Shown here in pieces: positions 9,791-19,010 of a stretch of DNA of 64,000 nucleotides (position 1 is the stretch's first letter; each line of letters begins with the position of its first letter). The notes below the pieces were generated by a model. The model saw only the letters and a list, made by a program, of their open reading frames with translations. It was not told where the DNA came from and did no database searches. Origin of the DNA: Chryseobacterium pennipullorum (GTDB lineage: Bacteria > Bacteroidota > Bacteroidia > Flavobacteriales > Weeksellaceae). Location of the stretch: contig NZ_QNVV01000021.1 of assembly GCF_003384725.1 (NCBI RefSeq), forward strand, positions 35,568-99,567, written 5' to 3'. The translations under genes and the position numbers were made by a program.

Positions 9791-10924
9791 ATGAAATTTT
9801 CAGATCTTACAACCGTCCTGCTCATTGGAGGTATTTCCATTTTTTTCATGCAGCATACCCGCAAATACAGTATAGACTACGGAGAAGTTGCAGAGCTGTA
9901 TAAAAAGCCCATCAATGCCTGGCCGAAACCATCAGTGGATCCGGAAGTCAACTGGAAAGAATTTGAGGCTATAGAATGGGATTCCAACTATTATGAAACG
10001 CAGGAACTTCCGGAAGTAATGCTGGGAAAAAAGCTTTTTTTCGACCCTAAACTTTCATCATCCAGCCAGATCTCCTGCAGCAGCTGTCATAATCCTCAGC
10101 TGGGTTGGGGCGATGGACAGGAAGTTGCTTTAGGCAATGATCACTTGCAGGGAAAAAGGAATACACAGTCACTCTTCAATATTGGAGACCGCAAATCCTA
10201 TTTCTGGGACGGAAGAGCCAGGACCCTGGAAGAACAGCTGAAAGGTCCTATTTCTGCCCATAACGAAATGAATATGAAGCCGGAAAAACTTGCTGGAAAA
10301 CTGTCCCGGATCAAAGAATACAGGCAGCTTTTTAAAGAAGCATATGCCACTGAAAAGATTAGTTTTGACAAAATCGCTAAAGCTATAGCCGTCTTTCAGA
10401 GAACCATCAGAAGCCAGCCCAGTAAACTGGATAAGTTTATCAAAGGTGATTATAAGGCAATGAGCGATAAAGAGATTTATGGCATGCACCTGTTCCGTAC
10501 AAAAGCAAGATGCATGAACTGTCATTATGGGAAATACCTCACGGACGAATCTTTTCATAATATAGGTCTTACCTACTATAAACGGGAATATGAGGACCTC
10601 GGGCTGTATCATATTACAAAGAATTCAGATGATGTCGGAAAGTTCAAGACCCCTTCTCTCCGCGATCTGGATTATACAGCTCCCTGGATGCATAATGGAC
10701 TGATGGATGACATGCATGGTATTGTCAGCCTTTACAACAGTGGAATGCAGATGATTAACCCTACTCCGGAAGAAAAGAAAAAGGATCCGAACTTCCCGGT
10801 TACCGACCCTCTCGTAAAGCCCCTGAAACTTAATGAGACAGAAATAGACGCCATTGTTTCGTTTTTAAAGAGCATGTCGGGAAGCTATTATAAAATGCCT
10901 AGACCAGATATTCCGAGACAATAG
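9791..10924 (+). CDS. Di-heme cytochrome c peroxidase (CCP/MauG family)
   Basis: A 377-residue exported protein with an uncleaved-looking N-terminal segment (TVLLIGGISIFFMQ). It carries two c-type heme sites: CSSCH at residues 96-100 and CMNCH at 241-245. The order NPQLGWGDG, FWDGRARTLEEQ and FKTPSLRDLDYTAPWMHNG fits the CcpA/MauG superfamily, which reduces hydrogen peroxide or performs radical oxidations in the periplasm. It is the last gene of the operon, 13 nt after the barrel gene. In this context it may oxidise the imported ligand or protect against peroxide during metal uptake; this is inference. Confidence 0.85.
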   Translation: MKFSDLTTVLLIGGISIFFMQHTRKYSIDYGEVAELYKKPINAWPKPSVDPEVNWKEFEAIEWDSNYYETQELPEVMLGKKLFFDPKLSSSSQISCSSCHNPQLGWGDGQEVALGNDHLQGKRNTQSLFNIGDRKSYFWDGRARTLEEQLKGPISAHNEMNMKPEKLAGKLSRIKEYRQLFKEAYATEKISFDKIAKAIAVFQRTIRSQPSKLDKFIKGDYKAMSDKEIYGMHLFRTKARCMNCHYGKYLTDESFHNIGLTYYKREYEDLGLYHITKNSDDVGKFKTPSLRDLDYTAPWMHNGLMDDMHGIVSLYNSGMQMINPTPEEKKKDPNFPVTDPLVKPLKLNETEIDAIVSFLKSMSGSYYKMPRPDIPRQ

Positions 10925-10960
10925 ATTTGAAACAGTTTATCTGCTGATATATAAAACAGT

Positions 10961-11003
10961 AAGCCCCTTATCTAAGTTATTGCTTTAAATAAGGGGCTTT
11001 TGT
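10961..11003. terminator. Bidirectional terminator between convergent genes
   Basis: AAGCCCCTTAT (10961-10971) pairs perfectly with ATAAGGGGCTT (10989-10999) and is followed by TTTTGT. It serves the TonB operon and probably the convergent patatin gene. Confidence 0.85.
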
Positions 11004-11019
11004 ATTTCTACTGTTGCTG

Positions 11020-13386
11020 TTAAAATTTAAATCCTATGCTGAAGTAGATCCGCCAGAAATTAATCAGATCATTTCGGGAGATGTTGATGCTGATCGGCCC
11101 CAGTAATGACTCGTATCCGAGATTGGCCCCATACCCGATCGCGTTGTAGCTCTCTTTAAAAGGAGAAAGCCGTTCGCTGACTTTGCCATAGTTAAGAGAA
11201 GGTGTAAGGTAGAGTCTTTTCATAATTCTGTATTGCAGCGAGATACCTGCTTTAGCTACAGAAGTTACAGGGAGTTCCTTCTGACGAAGCCCATTGAATT
11301 CAGGATTCAGCAGATCGTAATTGTACTCACTTCCACCCAGATTGTATTTTTGGTTAAGAAACAAATAAGGATTTTCTTCTTTTTCGGATCCAAAGCTCAT
11401 ACCCAGAAACAGGTTCACCCTGGCAGTAAGCCTCCGGGTAAGCGGATAGGCAAAATTCTCATTCAATGTAAAAGATACCAGATTTTTGGGCTGATAATAA
11501 TAGGAATCCTTAGGATTTAGGATCGGGTATAAAAGTGGCTGTACCGTATTCAGATCATACAGCTCATATTGATCTCCGTAATAAAAACGGGTGCTTACCT
11601 GAAGATGGTTTCCTCTCGTGTAAAAGTACCTCTTGTTAAGGTTATTCTGCTCGAATTTAAGGAATGTATTAAAATTGCTGTGATTATAGAGCTTCTTACT
11701 GTAATTGTCAAATTTTGACTGATCTACTTTATCCAGCAAACTGTACATTCTCTCTGTACTGAATTCTGTACCTACGGAAACAACAGCATTGGGATTGATA
11801 TTGTAATTCAAGGCAATTTTACCCGTAATATTCCTGTACATATGGTTTGGAAAGTAATCGGCACCATCTCCGCCTCCGACATCATAGAGCCTGAAATTCA
11901 AATCATTACTCTTAAGATGAATCATTTTAGCTTCCAGATCCAGCCACAACCGCTCGCCACTGTCCAGAAACTGCTGATAAGCCAGTCTTGCTTTAAAACG
12001 TTCTGAAATATCTACGGTCGCTAAAAATCTTGACCTGTTCAAAAGAATATTCCTGTAGGTATAGTTGACAATAATCCCCACCGACTGTTCAGTATCATAA
12101 TGCAGGGCTACTTTAAACGCTCCCTTTTTAGCTCTTTTCACGAAAATATTCATCACAAGGCCATCATCGTTTATGCAGGTGTACGTATAATACACCTTAA
12201 GGTACTGGCGCATTCCAAATACCCTGTCTATGGCTGCATTGACCGTTTTCACATCATAATACCGTCCTTCTACCAGCCCCATCTGCTTTTTGATCACCTC
12301 AATCTCAGCGTCATCCGTCATTGGGGTACCGTCTTCTTCATTAAATGTAAACCGGGTAGTGGGAAGCTTTACCTCTTCCATCATTTCATGTTCATATTTG
12401 ATGCCCAGTTTTCGCTGCGCTTCTGCAAGAGCTACAAATTCCGGAAGGTGCTTCCTGGCCTCTGTTTCCCCTATTTTAATGATTCTCCTGAATTTGGCGA
12501 AGTCTTTTGTGGTAATTTCTCCTAAAGGATCTACAAAGTCTACAAGGATATTGGAAAGCGCCTTCTGATGCTTGAAATCTTGTACTGACCGTATGGCGTG
12601 GGTCTGGTAGATCATTTTCATGGGGTTTTCAATTTCTTTCTTGGTAAAAAGCCTGAAACCCGTATAGCCGCCGATCACAAAATCGGCTCCCATTTCCCGC
12701 ACTTCATTCGCAGGAAAGTTACGATCCAGTCCACCATCCACCAATAGCTTTCCGTCGATATAGACCGGAGCAAATGCTGCCGGAATAGCCAGCGTAGAGC
12801 GAATGGCCAACGGCAACGACCCTTGTTTCTGCATAATCAGGCCGCCATTCTCTATATCAGAAGAGGTGAGCTCCACAGGAATTTTTAGTTTGCTGAAGTC
12901 GTTGATGTGTTTGGCATTGAAGGTAAGCGTATTAAGGACTTCACCCATATACTGCCCTTCAATATATGAGCTGGGAAGGGTCGGAATTCCTTTCACTACT
13001 GGAAATTCCAGGATATACTTGTCATATTCATCCTTTTCACTGATATTCACTTTGTGATAAGGGATTTTATTGCTTAAGATCCGGTTCCAGTCTACCTTAT
13101 AGACCGTCCGTTTCAGTTGATCTGCGTTGTATCCCATCGCATACAATCCGCCGAGAATCCCTCCCATGCTGGTTCCTGTAATGTAATCTACCTTGATCCC
13201 CAATGAATCAATAATCTTCAGGATCCCGATATGCGCAAATCCCTTAGCCCCTCCGCCACTGAGTGCCAGGCCGAATTGGGTATCTTTGGTTATCCTTTGG
13301 AGAGCTATATCAAGGGAATCATTCTTTTGCTGAGATTTAATGATAAGAGAGAAAACAAGAGCTAAAAATATCAGGATCTTTTTCAT
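11020..13386 (-). CDS. Patatin-like phospholipase with outer membrane barrel
   Basis: A 788-residue protein with a signal peptide, then a patatin domain (about residues 36-300) containing the oxyanion loop GGGAKG (44-49), nucleophile GTSMGG (Ser73) and catalytic DGG (Asp217). A POTRA-like segment (about 340-420: RYYDVKTVNAAIDRVFGMRQY) precedes a C-terminal beta-barrel ending in FSIGFKF. This is the type Vd autotransporter layout in which the lipase is tethered to its own BamA/TpsB-like barrel. The substrate is probably phospholipid or a fatty ester. The gene has its own promoter region and shares a terminator with the convergent operon. Confidence 0.85.
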   Translation of the reverse strand: MKKILIFLALVFSLIIKSQQKNDSLDIALQRITKDTQFGLALSGGGAKGFAHIGILKIIDSLGIKVDYITGTSMGGILGGLYAMGYNADQLKRTVYKVDWNRILSNKIPYHKVNISEKDEYDKYILEFPVVKGIPTLPSSYIEGQYMGEVLNTLTFNAKHINDFSKLKIPVELTSSDIENGGLIMQKQGSLPLAIRSTLAIPAAFAPVYIDGKLLVDGGLDRNFPANEVREMGADFVIGGYTGFRLFTKKEIENPMKMIYQTHAIRSVQDFKHQKALSNILVDFVDPLGEITTKDFAKFRRIIKIGETEARKHLPEFVALAEAQRKLGIKYEHEMMEEVKLPTTRFTFNEEDGTPMTDDAEIEVIKKQMGLVEGRYYDVKTVNAAIDRVFGMRQYLKVYYTYTCINDDGLVMNIFVKRAKKGAFKVALHYDTEQSVGIIVNYTYRNILLNRSRFLATVDISERFKARLAYQQFLDSGERLWLDLEAKMIHLKSNDLNFRLYDVGGGDGADYFPNHMYRNITGKIALNYNINPNAVVSVGTEFSTERMYSLLDKVDQSKFDNYSKKLYNHSNFNTFLKFEQNNLNKRYFYTRGNHLQVSTRFYYGDQYELYDLNTVQPLLYPILNPKDSYYYQPKNLVSFTLNENFAYPLTRRLTARVNLFLGMSFGSEKEENPYLFLNQKYNLGGSEYNYDLLNPEFNGLRQKELPVTSVAKAGISLQYRIMKRLYLTPSLNYGKVSERLSPFKESYNAIGYGANLGYESLLGPISINISRNDLINFWRIYFSIGFKF

Positions 13387-13579
13387 TGTTGATTCTTTGG
13401 TGTAACCGACGAGAGCTTTAAAAATTTACCGAGAAGTAAAGATACACAAAAAGTTATCCGCTTATCCACTGATTTCTCTATCCTGAAATAAACCAGCCGG
13501 TAACCAGCCCGTTTTTATAAAACATCAACACAAAAATGTAGTACAGGTCATACCATAAAACGGTCAGCGGCTATTCCCA

Positions 13580-16273
13580 TTAGCCGCCAAATGAATTTAC
13601 TGTTTCTTCAAAATCAATGTCCGGGTTAAGGATTTCAAGGATCAGACTTTTTACCGATCTCATTGCATCATCGATATTCCCTTTATCAAACTGTAGGGGA
13701 ACCATTCCTTTTTTAGCATCGGCAAAGCTCCAGATCCCCGTTTCTATAGGATATCCCCAGAATTCGGGAAGATGTTGTACGACATAATGATAAATACACA
13801 GCTGAAGAGCCTGTTTCCTGTCGCTGTTATGGAAATATTCTGCAACATTCTCCTCGTCAATTTTTACATTCAGATTCTTAATCTTAGCTGTTTTATAATC
13901 AATGATTCTTAACGTTCCATTCAGTTTGTCGATCCGGTCTATAAATCCTAAAAATGAGATCTTGTCATTTCCATCAAGGTAGAAATCTATATTTTCAAAC
14001 TTTCTTTCAATATCTATAATCTCCAGGCTATTCCCCTGCCTTATGAGATCAAGATCATGGTTAAGGACGTTTTCAATCACTTTTTTCGCAATGGCTTTAT
14101 GAATAAAATTCATTCCTTTTTCATAAAACTCCGGCTGGTGCTTCAGCTTCTCAATAGCTATATTTATATATTCATCTATTGCTCTAACTGATTTCAACAA
14201 GTCACTTTCTTTTAATACTTTACCCTTAAGTACTTCATATACTTCTTGAAGGGTATAATGAACAAGGTTACCGTAGTTTTTAATAGACAGTTCCTCTTCA
14301 ATCTCATCGGTTTCTGAGGTATTCAGAATTTTGGAAAGATAAAAATCAATCGGATTATAAAGGTAACTGGTAAGGTGAGAAGCAGAAACTTTTTCTTTCC
14401 ATTTACGCAACCGGTCCTGTACAATCTGCGTCTTTGAAATTTTGACAGGTTGGGTGATAATCGGCTCAGATGAATTTTCGATAATCAGGTGTTCAATCTC
14501 ATGAGAGCTTTCCATTTCGATCTGAGTAATGAAGCGGCTTTTTTCACCGGTATTGACTCCGGAGCTTAACGCATTATAAAGCAGGTGTACATTTTGCGCG
14601 TCCTGTATCAGTCGGTAAAAGTGATAAGCATAAATACTGTCGTTTTCAAGGAACGTGTGCATATCAAAGAACCTCCGGATATCAAATGGGATATACGTAT
14701 TCTGGGAATTTCCAAGCGGCAGCTTTCCTTCATTCACAGAAAGAAGAATGACATTTTCAAAATTAAGAAGACGGGTTTCCAGAAGCCCCATGATCTGCAG
14801 CCCTCTCAGAGGCTCTCCCTGAAAATCAATACTTTCTGAGTTGATGTGCTGGTTAATCAGAATTTCCAGCGTTTCCATTTTGATATCGATATTGTACGGC
14901 GTCAGCTGATTCTTAATAGTCCTGAAAGCATTTTCAAAATGGGAAACATTCTCATACTGAATATCATCTATATCCAGCCATTTCACCTGCTGGCAAAACA
15001 AAATAAGTGCATCCAGATACAGATGAGTACCCGATGCTTTTTGAAGAAGGTCGAAATAGGAAAGCCCACTCAGAAGCTCATGCAAAAGCTTTCGGGAAAT
15101 ATAAACAATATTTCTTTCTTCTATTTTTGCCTTAAAATCATTAATGATCACTTCGTCTTCTGCCGATTTCGGAAGCTCTTCAAGAATCGGAAAAATATCC
15201 CTGTAATAGTAAGACGATTTATTTTTCTCCAATTGTTTCTGCAGATAAAAAAGACGTTTTACCGCGTTGGAAAAAGATAAATTTTTCAATGGGAATCCCA
15301 TTGTAATATTCAAATTATCAACACCATGCATCACGTCAAGACTTGCAGGAAGCAGGTTCTCGTCCAGCAATACGACAGCAGTATTGGAATACGTTTTATT
15401 TTTAATCTCTTTAAAAATCTCTGGAAGAACTTTGGTTTGGGTCACATTTCCGGAAACTTCATAGACTTTGATTTTCTTAGGTTGGCTAAAATCGTCTTCT
15501 ATCCATTGAAAAGTTCTGTTATCATCAAATTCTTTCCATGTTTTGTGGTTTCTTAGAAATTTTCCGGCTTCCTGCCTTTCGTCATTAAAGTAATAGCGGT
15601 CTGCCTGAAAGAAGCATTGTGCCTTATTCCACTGCAAAAGGCTTCGCACCAGTTTTTCCTCTACGGGGGTAAAAGCATTAAACCCACAAAACACAAACTC
15701 TTCCTTGCTATGTTCGGCAAAACGGGCAATCTTGGCTTTAGCCTCTTCATGAATCATTCCTGAGGTAGCCCAGTTTTTTTCCCGTAACCTTTCCTTTAGG
15801 GCGGGAAGAAAAACATTCATATTCTGCCAGAAATTAAGAAATTTCTTCCTAGGTACCTCATCATCTTCCCCGAGGTTCTGAGCCCATTCCTTGATCCTCT
15901 CCTCATCAAACATATACTGAAGCACTGCCTCGTCACTGTCTGAAAATTTTAAGATGTCATCCCAGTCCTTCTGCAAGGTAGGGAACCATTTCAGAAAGTC
16001 TGAAAAATCATCTCTGGGGATAAGATTCAGGCTGCGATATACATCAAATGAAAAAAGCCATAAAGGAATCCCCTGGATCGGCTGTTTATCTGCAATGGTA
16101 TTAATGAGCTCTTCTATAGTAAAAAAATTGGGCAGAAATCCCGAATAATTGTTCTCTTCAAGGATCTGCCTGATAAATACAATAGGTCGCTTTCCGGGTA
16201 AGATGATGTTAAACGCAGAAAGGTCCGGGTTTTGCGCCAACAGTTCGTGAATGATCTTATTAAGGAATTTCAA
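13580..16273 (-). CDS. AddB-like PD-(D/E)XK nuclease
   Basis: An 897-residue protein. The C-terminal nuclease module has FLGFIDRIDKLNGTLRIIDYKTAK, in which D and DYK supply the PD-(D/E)XK catalytic residues, and downstream ALQLCIYHY. The central part looks like a degenerate superfamily 1 helicase, as in AddB (LLETRLLNFENVILLSVNEG). It is expected to process DNA double-strand ends with an AddA-type helicase that is not in this window. Its start overlaps the stop of the DUF922 gene by 4 nt, so the two genes are coupled. Confidence 0.78.
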   Translation of the reverse strand: MKFLNKIIHELLAQNPDLSAFNIILPGKRPIVFIRQILEENNYSGFLPNFFTIEELINTIADKQPIQGIPLWLFSFDVYRSLNLIPRDDFSDFLKWFPTLQKDWDDILKFSDSDEAVLQYMFDEERIKEWAQNLGEDDEVPRKKFLNFWQNMNVFLPALKERLREKNWATSGMIHEEAKAKIARFAEHSKEEFVFCGFNAFTPVEEKLVRSLLQWNKAQCFFQADRYYFNDERQEAGKFLRNHKTWKEFDDNRTFQWIEDDFSQPKKIKVYEVSGNVTQTKVLPEIFKEIKNKTYSNTAVVLLDENLLPASLDVMHGVDNLNITMGFPLKNLSFSNAVKRLFYLQKQLEKNKSSYYYRDIFPILEELPKSAEDEVIINDFKAKIEERNIVYISRKLLHELLSGLSYFDLLQKASGTHLYLDALILFCQQVKWLDIDDIQYENVSHFENAFRTIKNQLTPYNIDIKMETLEILINQHINSESIDFQGEPLRGLQIMGLLETRLLNFENVILLSVNEGKLPLGNSQNTYIPFDIRRFFDMHTFLENDSIYAYHFYRLIQDAQNVHLLYNALSSGVNTGEKSRFITQIEMESSHEIEHLIIENSSEPIITQPVKISKTQIVQDRLRKWKEKVSASHLTSYLYNPIDFYLSKILNTSETDEIEEELSIKNYGNLVHYTLQEVYEVLKGKVLKESDLLKSVRAIDEYINIAIEKLKHQPEFYEKGMNFIHKAIAKKVIENVLNHDLDLIRQGNSLEIIDIERKFENIDFYLDGNDKISFLGFIDRIDKLNGTLRIIDYKTAKIKNLNVKIDEENVAEYFHNSDRKQALQLCIYHYVVQHLPEFWGYPIETGIWSFADAKKGMVPLQFDKGNIDDAMRSVKSLILEILNPDIDFEETVNSFGG

Positions 16274-16806
16274 GGGGCTTGATAGCTTTTTAGGTTGTCC
16301 AGTTCTTCAGCAATAGCAGCATTATATTCCGCCTGCTTTTCTTTGTTCATTCCGTGACGGGTATCCCTGTCATAGGAAATCTGAAATTTTTGATATTCGC
16401 TGGCTATTCGGTTGTAAATATTCTTAAATTTTTTATCGTAATCTCCTGAATTTGTAATATTTTCAGCAAAAGCTTTTCTGAATTTTCGTACGAAAAGCTC
16501 CGCAATATCGAAATGTTTCTGTTCATGCAGCAGGATATAATCATTGATTCTTTTGACGTCCTTCCAGGATTTGTCTTCATTGAATGTGGTCTTCATTTCA
16601 ATTGTAACGGGCGATTTCGGATTGCTTGATTTGACCACAGAATATTCCCAGCCACAATGTGTATAGGCGATCACGTCAGGGTTTTCTTTTCTGTTGACCG
16701 GGCTTTTAAAATTATCCCATATCAGCTTCTGCCCTTCCTTCCAGATGATCTTCTGCCCCGGTAAGAGGTTTGCCATAAGAACACAAAATGCAAAGGCAAG
16801 TTTCAT
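16270..16806 (-). CDS. DUF922 putative secreted zinc protease
   Basis: A 178-residue protein with a short signal peptide (KLAFAFCVLMANLLPGQ). It begins its mature part with KIIWKEGQKLIWDNFK, typical of DUF922, and has the HEQKHFDIAE motif near residue 95. This is a short HExxH-like metal site proposed for this family. It overlaps the neighbouring nuclease gene by 4 nt and the lipoprotein gene by 1 nt, so it lies in a tight minus-strand operon. No peptidase activity is established for the family as far as I know. Confidence 0.7.
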   Translation of the reverse strand: MKLAFAFCVLMANLLPGQKIIWKEGQKLIWDNFKSPVNRKENPDVIAYTHCGWEYSVVKSSNPKSPVTIEMKTTFNEDKSWKDVKRINDYILLHEQKHFDIAELFVRKFRKAFAENITNSGDYDKKFKNIYNRIASEYQKFQISYDRDTRHGMNKEKQAEYNAAIAEELDNLKSYQAP

Positions 16807-17210
16807 TATTCCACCACAATGGTTTTAGTAATCCAGTTATTTCCGCCACTCCAGAATTTTAAAGTATAGGTTCCTCTTTTCTGAGGATTGAAGTTGATCT
16901 GGTTGGTACCTGCATAGTTTGCCTGTGCGCACGGCTCGTTGGTAATAAATTTATAGGCAGTAACGGTTCTGTTAAAATCAGTATCATACACGTAATCATA
17001 GCCGTAAAAACCCTGGCACTGGGATTGATAGGTGGAGTACGTTTTTATACGCTGTATTCCTAAAACATTCATCGTATCATTAACCAGCTGCACACTATCT
17101 ATTTTGATTTTATCGATAGACTGAACCGTACCATAATCATCAGCCTTACAGGAGACTAAAAATCCGCCAAACACGAATAAAGAAAACCCAATATTTAAAA
17201 GCTTTTTCAT
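16806..17210 (-). CDS. Small lipoprotein of unknown function
   Basis: A 134-residue protein. The ATG at 17210 is preferred over 17237 because it directly begins a lipoprotein signal (KKLLNIGFSLFVFGGFLVSC). The mature part has YGYDYVYDTDFNRTV, two further Cys (SQCQGF, NEPCAQ) and a beta-rich C-terminus ending FWSGGNNWITKTIVVE. I do not recognise a family. It is first in a coupled set with DUF922 and the AddB-like nuclease, sharing one base with the former. Confidence 0.6.
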   Translation of the reverse strand: MKKLLNIGFSLFVFGGFLVSCKADDYGTVQSIDKIKIDSVQLVNDTMNVLGIQRIKTYSTYQSQCQGFYGYDYVYDTDFNRTVTAYKFITNEPCAQANYAGTNQINFNPQKRGTYTLKFWSGGNNWITKTIVVE

Positions 17211-17272
17211 AATCTGCAATTTTCTGATTATTAACAAATATTTAGCAAAAATTATTCCTCAATATCACAAAT

Positions 17273-17908
17273 TTAGGAATTAAAATTACCTTTTGATAGA
17301 TAGACTACTTTTTTAGTGTCAAAAAACTCTTCATCAAAATAGTTTTTAAGATTGAAAATTTCACATTTAAGGCCGGCCAGCTCCTCTGCCAGGTCACCTC
17401 CTTTTAAATATAAAATTCCATTATGTTTAGGGTTAAACTGTTCTTTTTCAAATTTTCCTTTCAGCCATCTCAGAAATTCCGGCATCTGGGTTACCGCTCT
17501 GCTGACTACAAAATGAAATTTTTCCTTTAATTTTTCAGCTCTGCCATGGATCGCGGTCACATTTTTCAGTCCTACACCTTCTGCAACAGCATTTACAACA
17601 CTTATTTTCTTTCCAATAGAATCTATTAACGTAAACTCAGTTTCCGGAAACAGGATAGCCAGAGGAATTCCTGGAAAACCACCGCCGGTTCCGATATCCA
17701 GAACTTTCGTTCCGGGTGCAAATTCCATTATTTTCGCAATTCCCAAAGAATGCAGAATGTGTTTTTCATACAGTGACTCCATATCTTTTCTGGAAATCAC
17801 GTTGATCTTTTCATTCCATTCATTGTACAGGCTTTCAAGTTTTGTAAATTGCTCTACCTGTGTTTCTGTAAGATCCGGGAAATATTTTAATACTAACGAT
17901 GCAGACAT
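17273..17908 (-). CDS. rsmG: 16S rRNA m7G527 methyltransferase RsmG
   Basis: A 211-residue SAM-dependent methyltransferase that makes m7G at position 527 of 16S rRNA. Motifs: YNEWNEKINVISRKD, then HILHSLG, the SAM-binding VLDIGTGGGFPGIPLAI, and FHFVVSRAV. The start at 17908 (MSASLVLKYFP) gives the usual family length; an upstream in-frame ATG at 17956 would add a 16-residue unlikely extension. It is 36 nt away from the lipoprotein ORF region and 37 nt or more from the GLPGLI pseudogene. Confidence 0.92.
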   Translation of the reverse strand: MSASLVLKYFPDLTETQVEQFTKLESLYNEWNEKINVISRKDMESLYEKHILHSLGIAKIMEFAPGTKVLDIGTGGGFPGIPLAILFPETEFTLIDSIGKKISVVNAVAEGVGLKNVTAIHGRAEKLKEKFHFVVSRAVTQMPEFLRWLKGKFEKEQFNPKHNGILYLKGGDLAEELAGLKCEIFNLKNYFDEEFFDTKKVVYLSKGNFNS

Positions 17909-17993
17909 GTGAATTATTATAATTGGCAAAAATAAGTTTTTATCGGCTTTATTCAAATTTTCAGAAAGGGTATATCAAAAAAATAACAGAATT

Positions 17994-18838
17994 TTATTTT
18001 GAATTTTCTTTTTCAATAGGATTATTACTTTTCTTAAGCAACCTGGCCAGTTCTGCATCTTCATTTCCCTTGCCCGCTTTTTTAATTTGACCAAGATCCA
18101 ATTGCGTCACATATCCATCTTTCAACTGTACTCCCATTTTTCCTGTTTGTCTGTCGATGTTGATACTTTCAATATCTTCAGGGCTGAAGATCTCATTTTT
18201 TACAAGCTGCCTGTATTCCTGATCAGATATTTTTTTATTGTTTTTAGGGACAAAATTAAATATAGAATGTACTTTTTTCACCTGAACCATATTAAAAATA
18301 TGATTATCGTCCCTATCTTTAACCCTTACCACAAGTCCCGGAAGACCATTGAATTTGTAAGGACCATCGCTGATAGGATAATCTTTAGAAAACCATGCTT
18401 CCCATTCTCTTCCTTTGTACCGGGTTACGGCTTTCTGGCAATCCATGCCATTGATCTTTAAAAACTCTTTCTGCACCGACCACTTGGGAACTTCGGGATC
18501 CGTAATAACAAGATGTGCTGTTTTGTATTGATCATATAAATGGGCTTCTATTTTCGAATAATCTTTTTCAATAATATAACCTAAGCTTCTGTCATAATTT
18601 TTACTCTTAAACAATATATTAAGATCTTTATCTGCCTGATAAATAGAATTCTTTCGTATTTCACAGCATTATAAAAATAAGATTTCTTCCCGTCAGAATC
18701 CAGATTCATATAATCGATAACCTGAGAATCTTTATTATCAATATCTGATTTCATTTTGTATTCATACACAAAACGATAATTCTGAGCAAACATAGTGCAG
18801 GATAATACCAAAAATAAAAGAGAATACCTATTTTTCAT
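17994..18838 (-). pseudogene. GLPGLI-family protein interrupted by a frameshift
   Basis: The N-terminal part (18838 downward) has a signal peptide (KNRYSLLFLVLSCTMFAQ) and runs in frame to about 18650. Beyond this the homologous sequence continues in the next frame (NSIYQADKDLNILFKSKN) through FNGLPGLVVRV, the family hallmark, to 17994. Restoring one base near 18650 gives a protein of about 281 residues. GLPGLI proteins are exported and of unknown function, common in Bacteroidota. There is no homopolymer at the break, so a true one-base deletion is as likely as a sequencing error. Confidence 0.8.
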
Positions 18839-18984
18839 GGATTAAAGTTTTTAAGCAGGTGTGTTTTCAAGCCAAAATTGCATCAAAAACAACATCAACT
18901 CCAAATATAATGAATCTGGGTTAAACCTGATAAAAATCTTTAAAACCACCCTCTTTTTATTACTTCTGCAAGGCCTTTTTATCA

Positions 18985-18992
18985 TATATTTG
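18985..18992 (+). promoter_or_regulatory. Promoter -7 box upstream of aminotransferase
   Basis: TATATTTG matches the Bacteroidota TAnnTTTG box and lies 18 nt before the ATG at 19011. It supports that start over the longer frame beginning at 18861. Confidence 0.5.
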
Positions 18993-19010
18993 TTAAAATT
19001 CAAAAAATAC

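Noticed and set aside
18861..19010. Upstream extension of the aminotransferase
   Set aside because: It adds 50 hydrophobic residues before a normal N-terminus and covers the TATATTTG promoter box.
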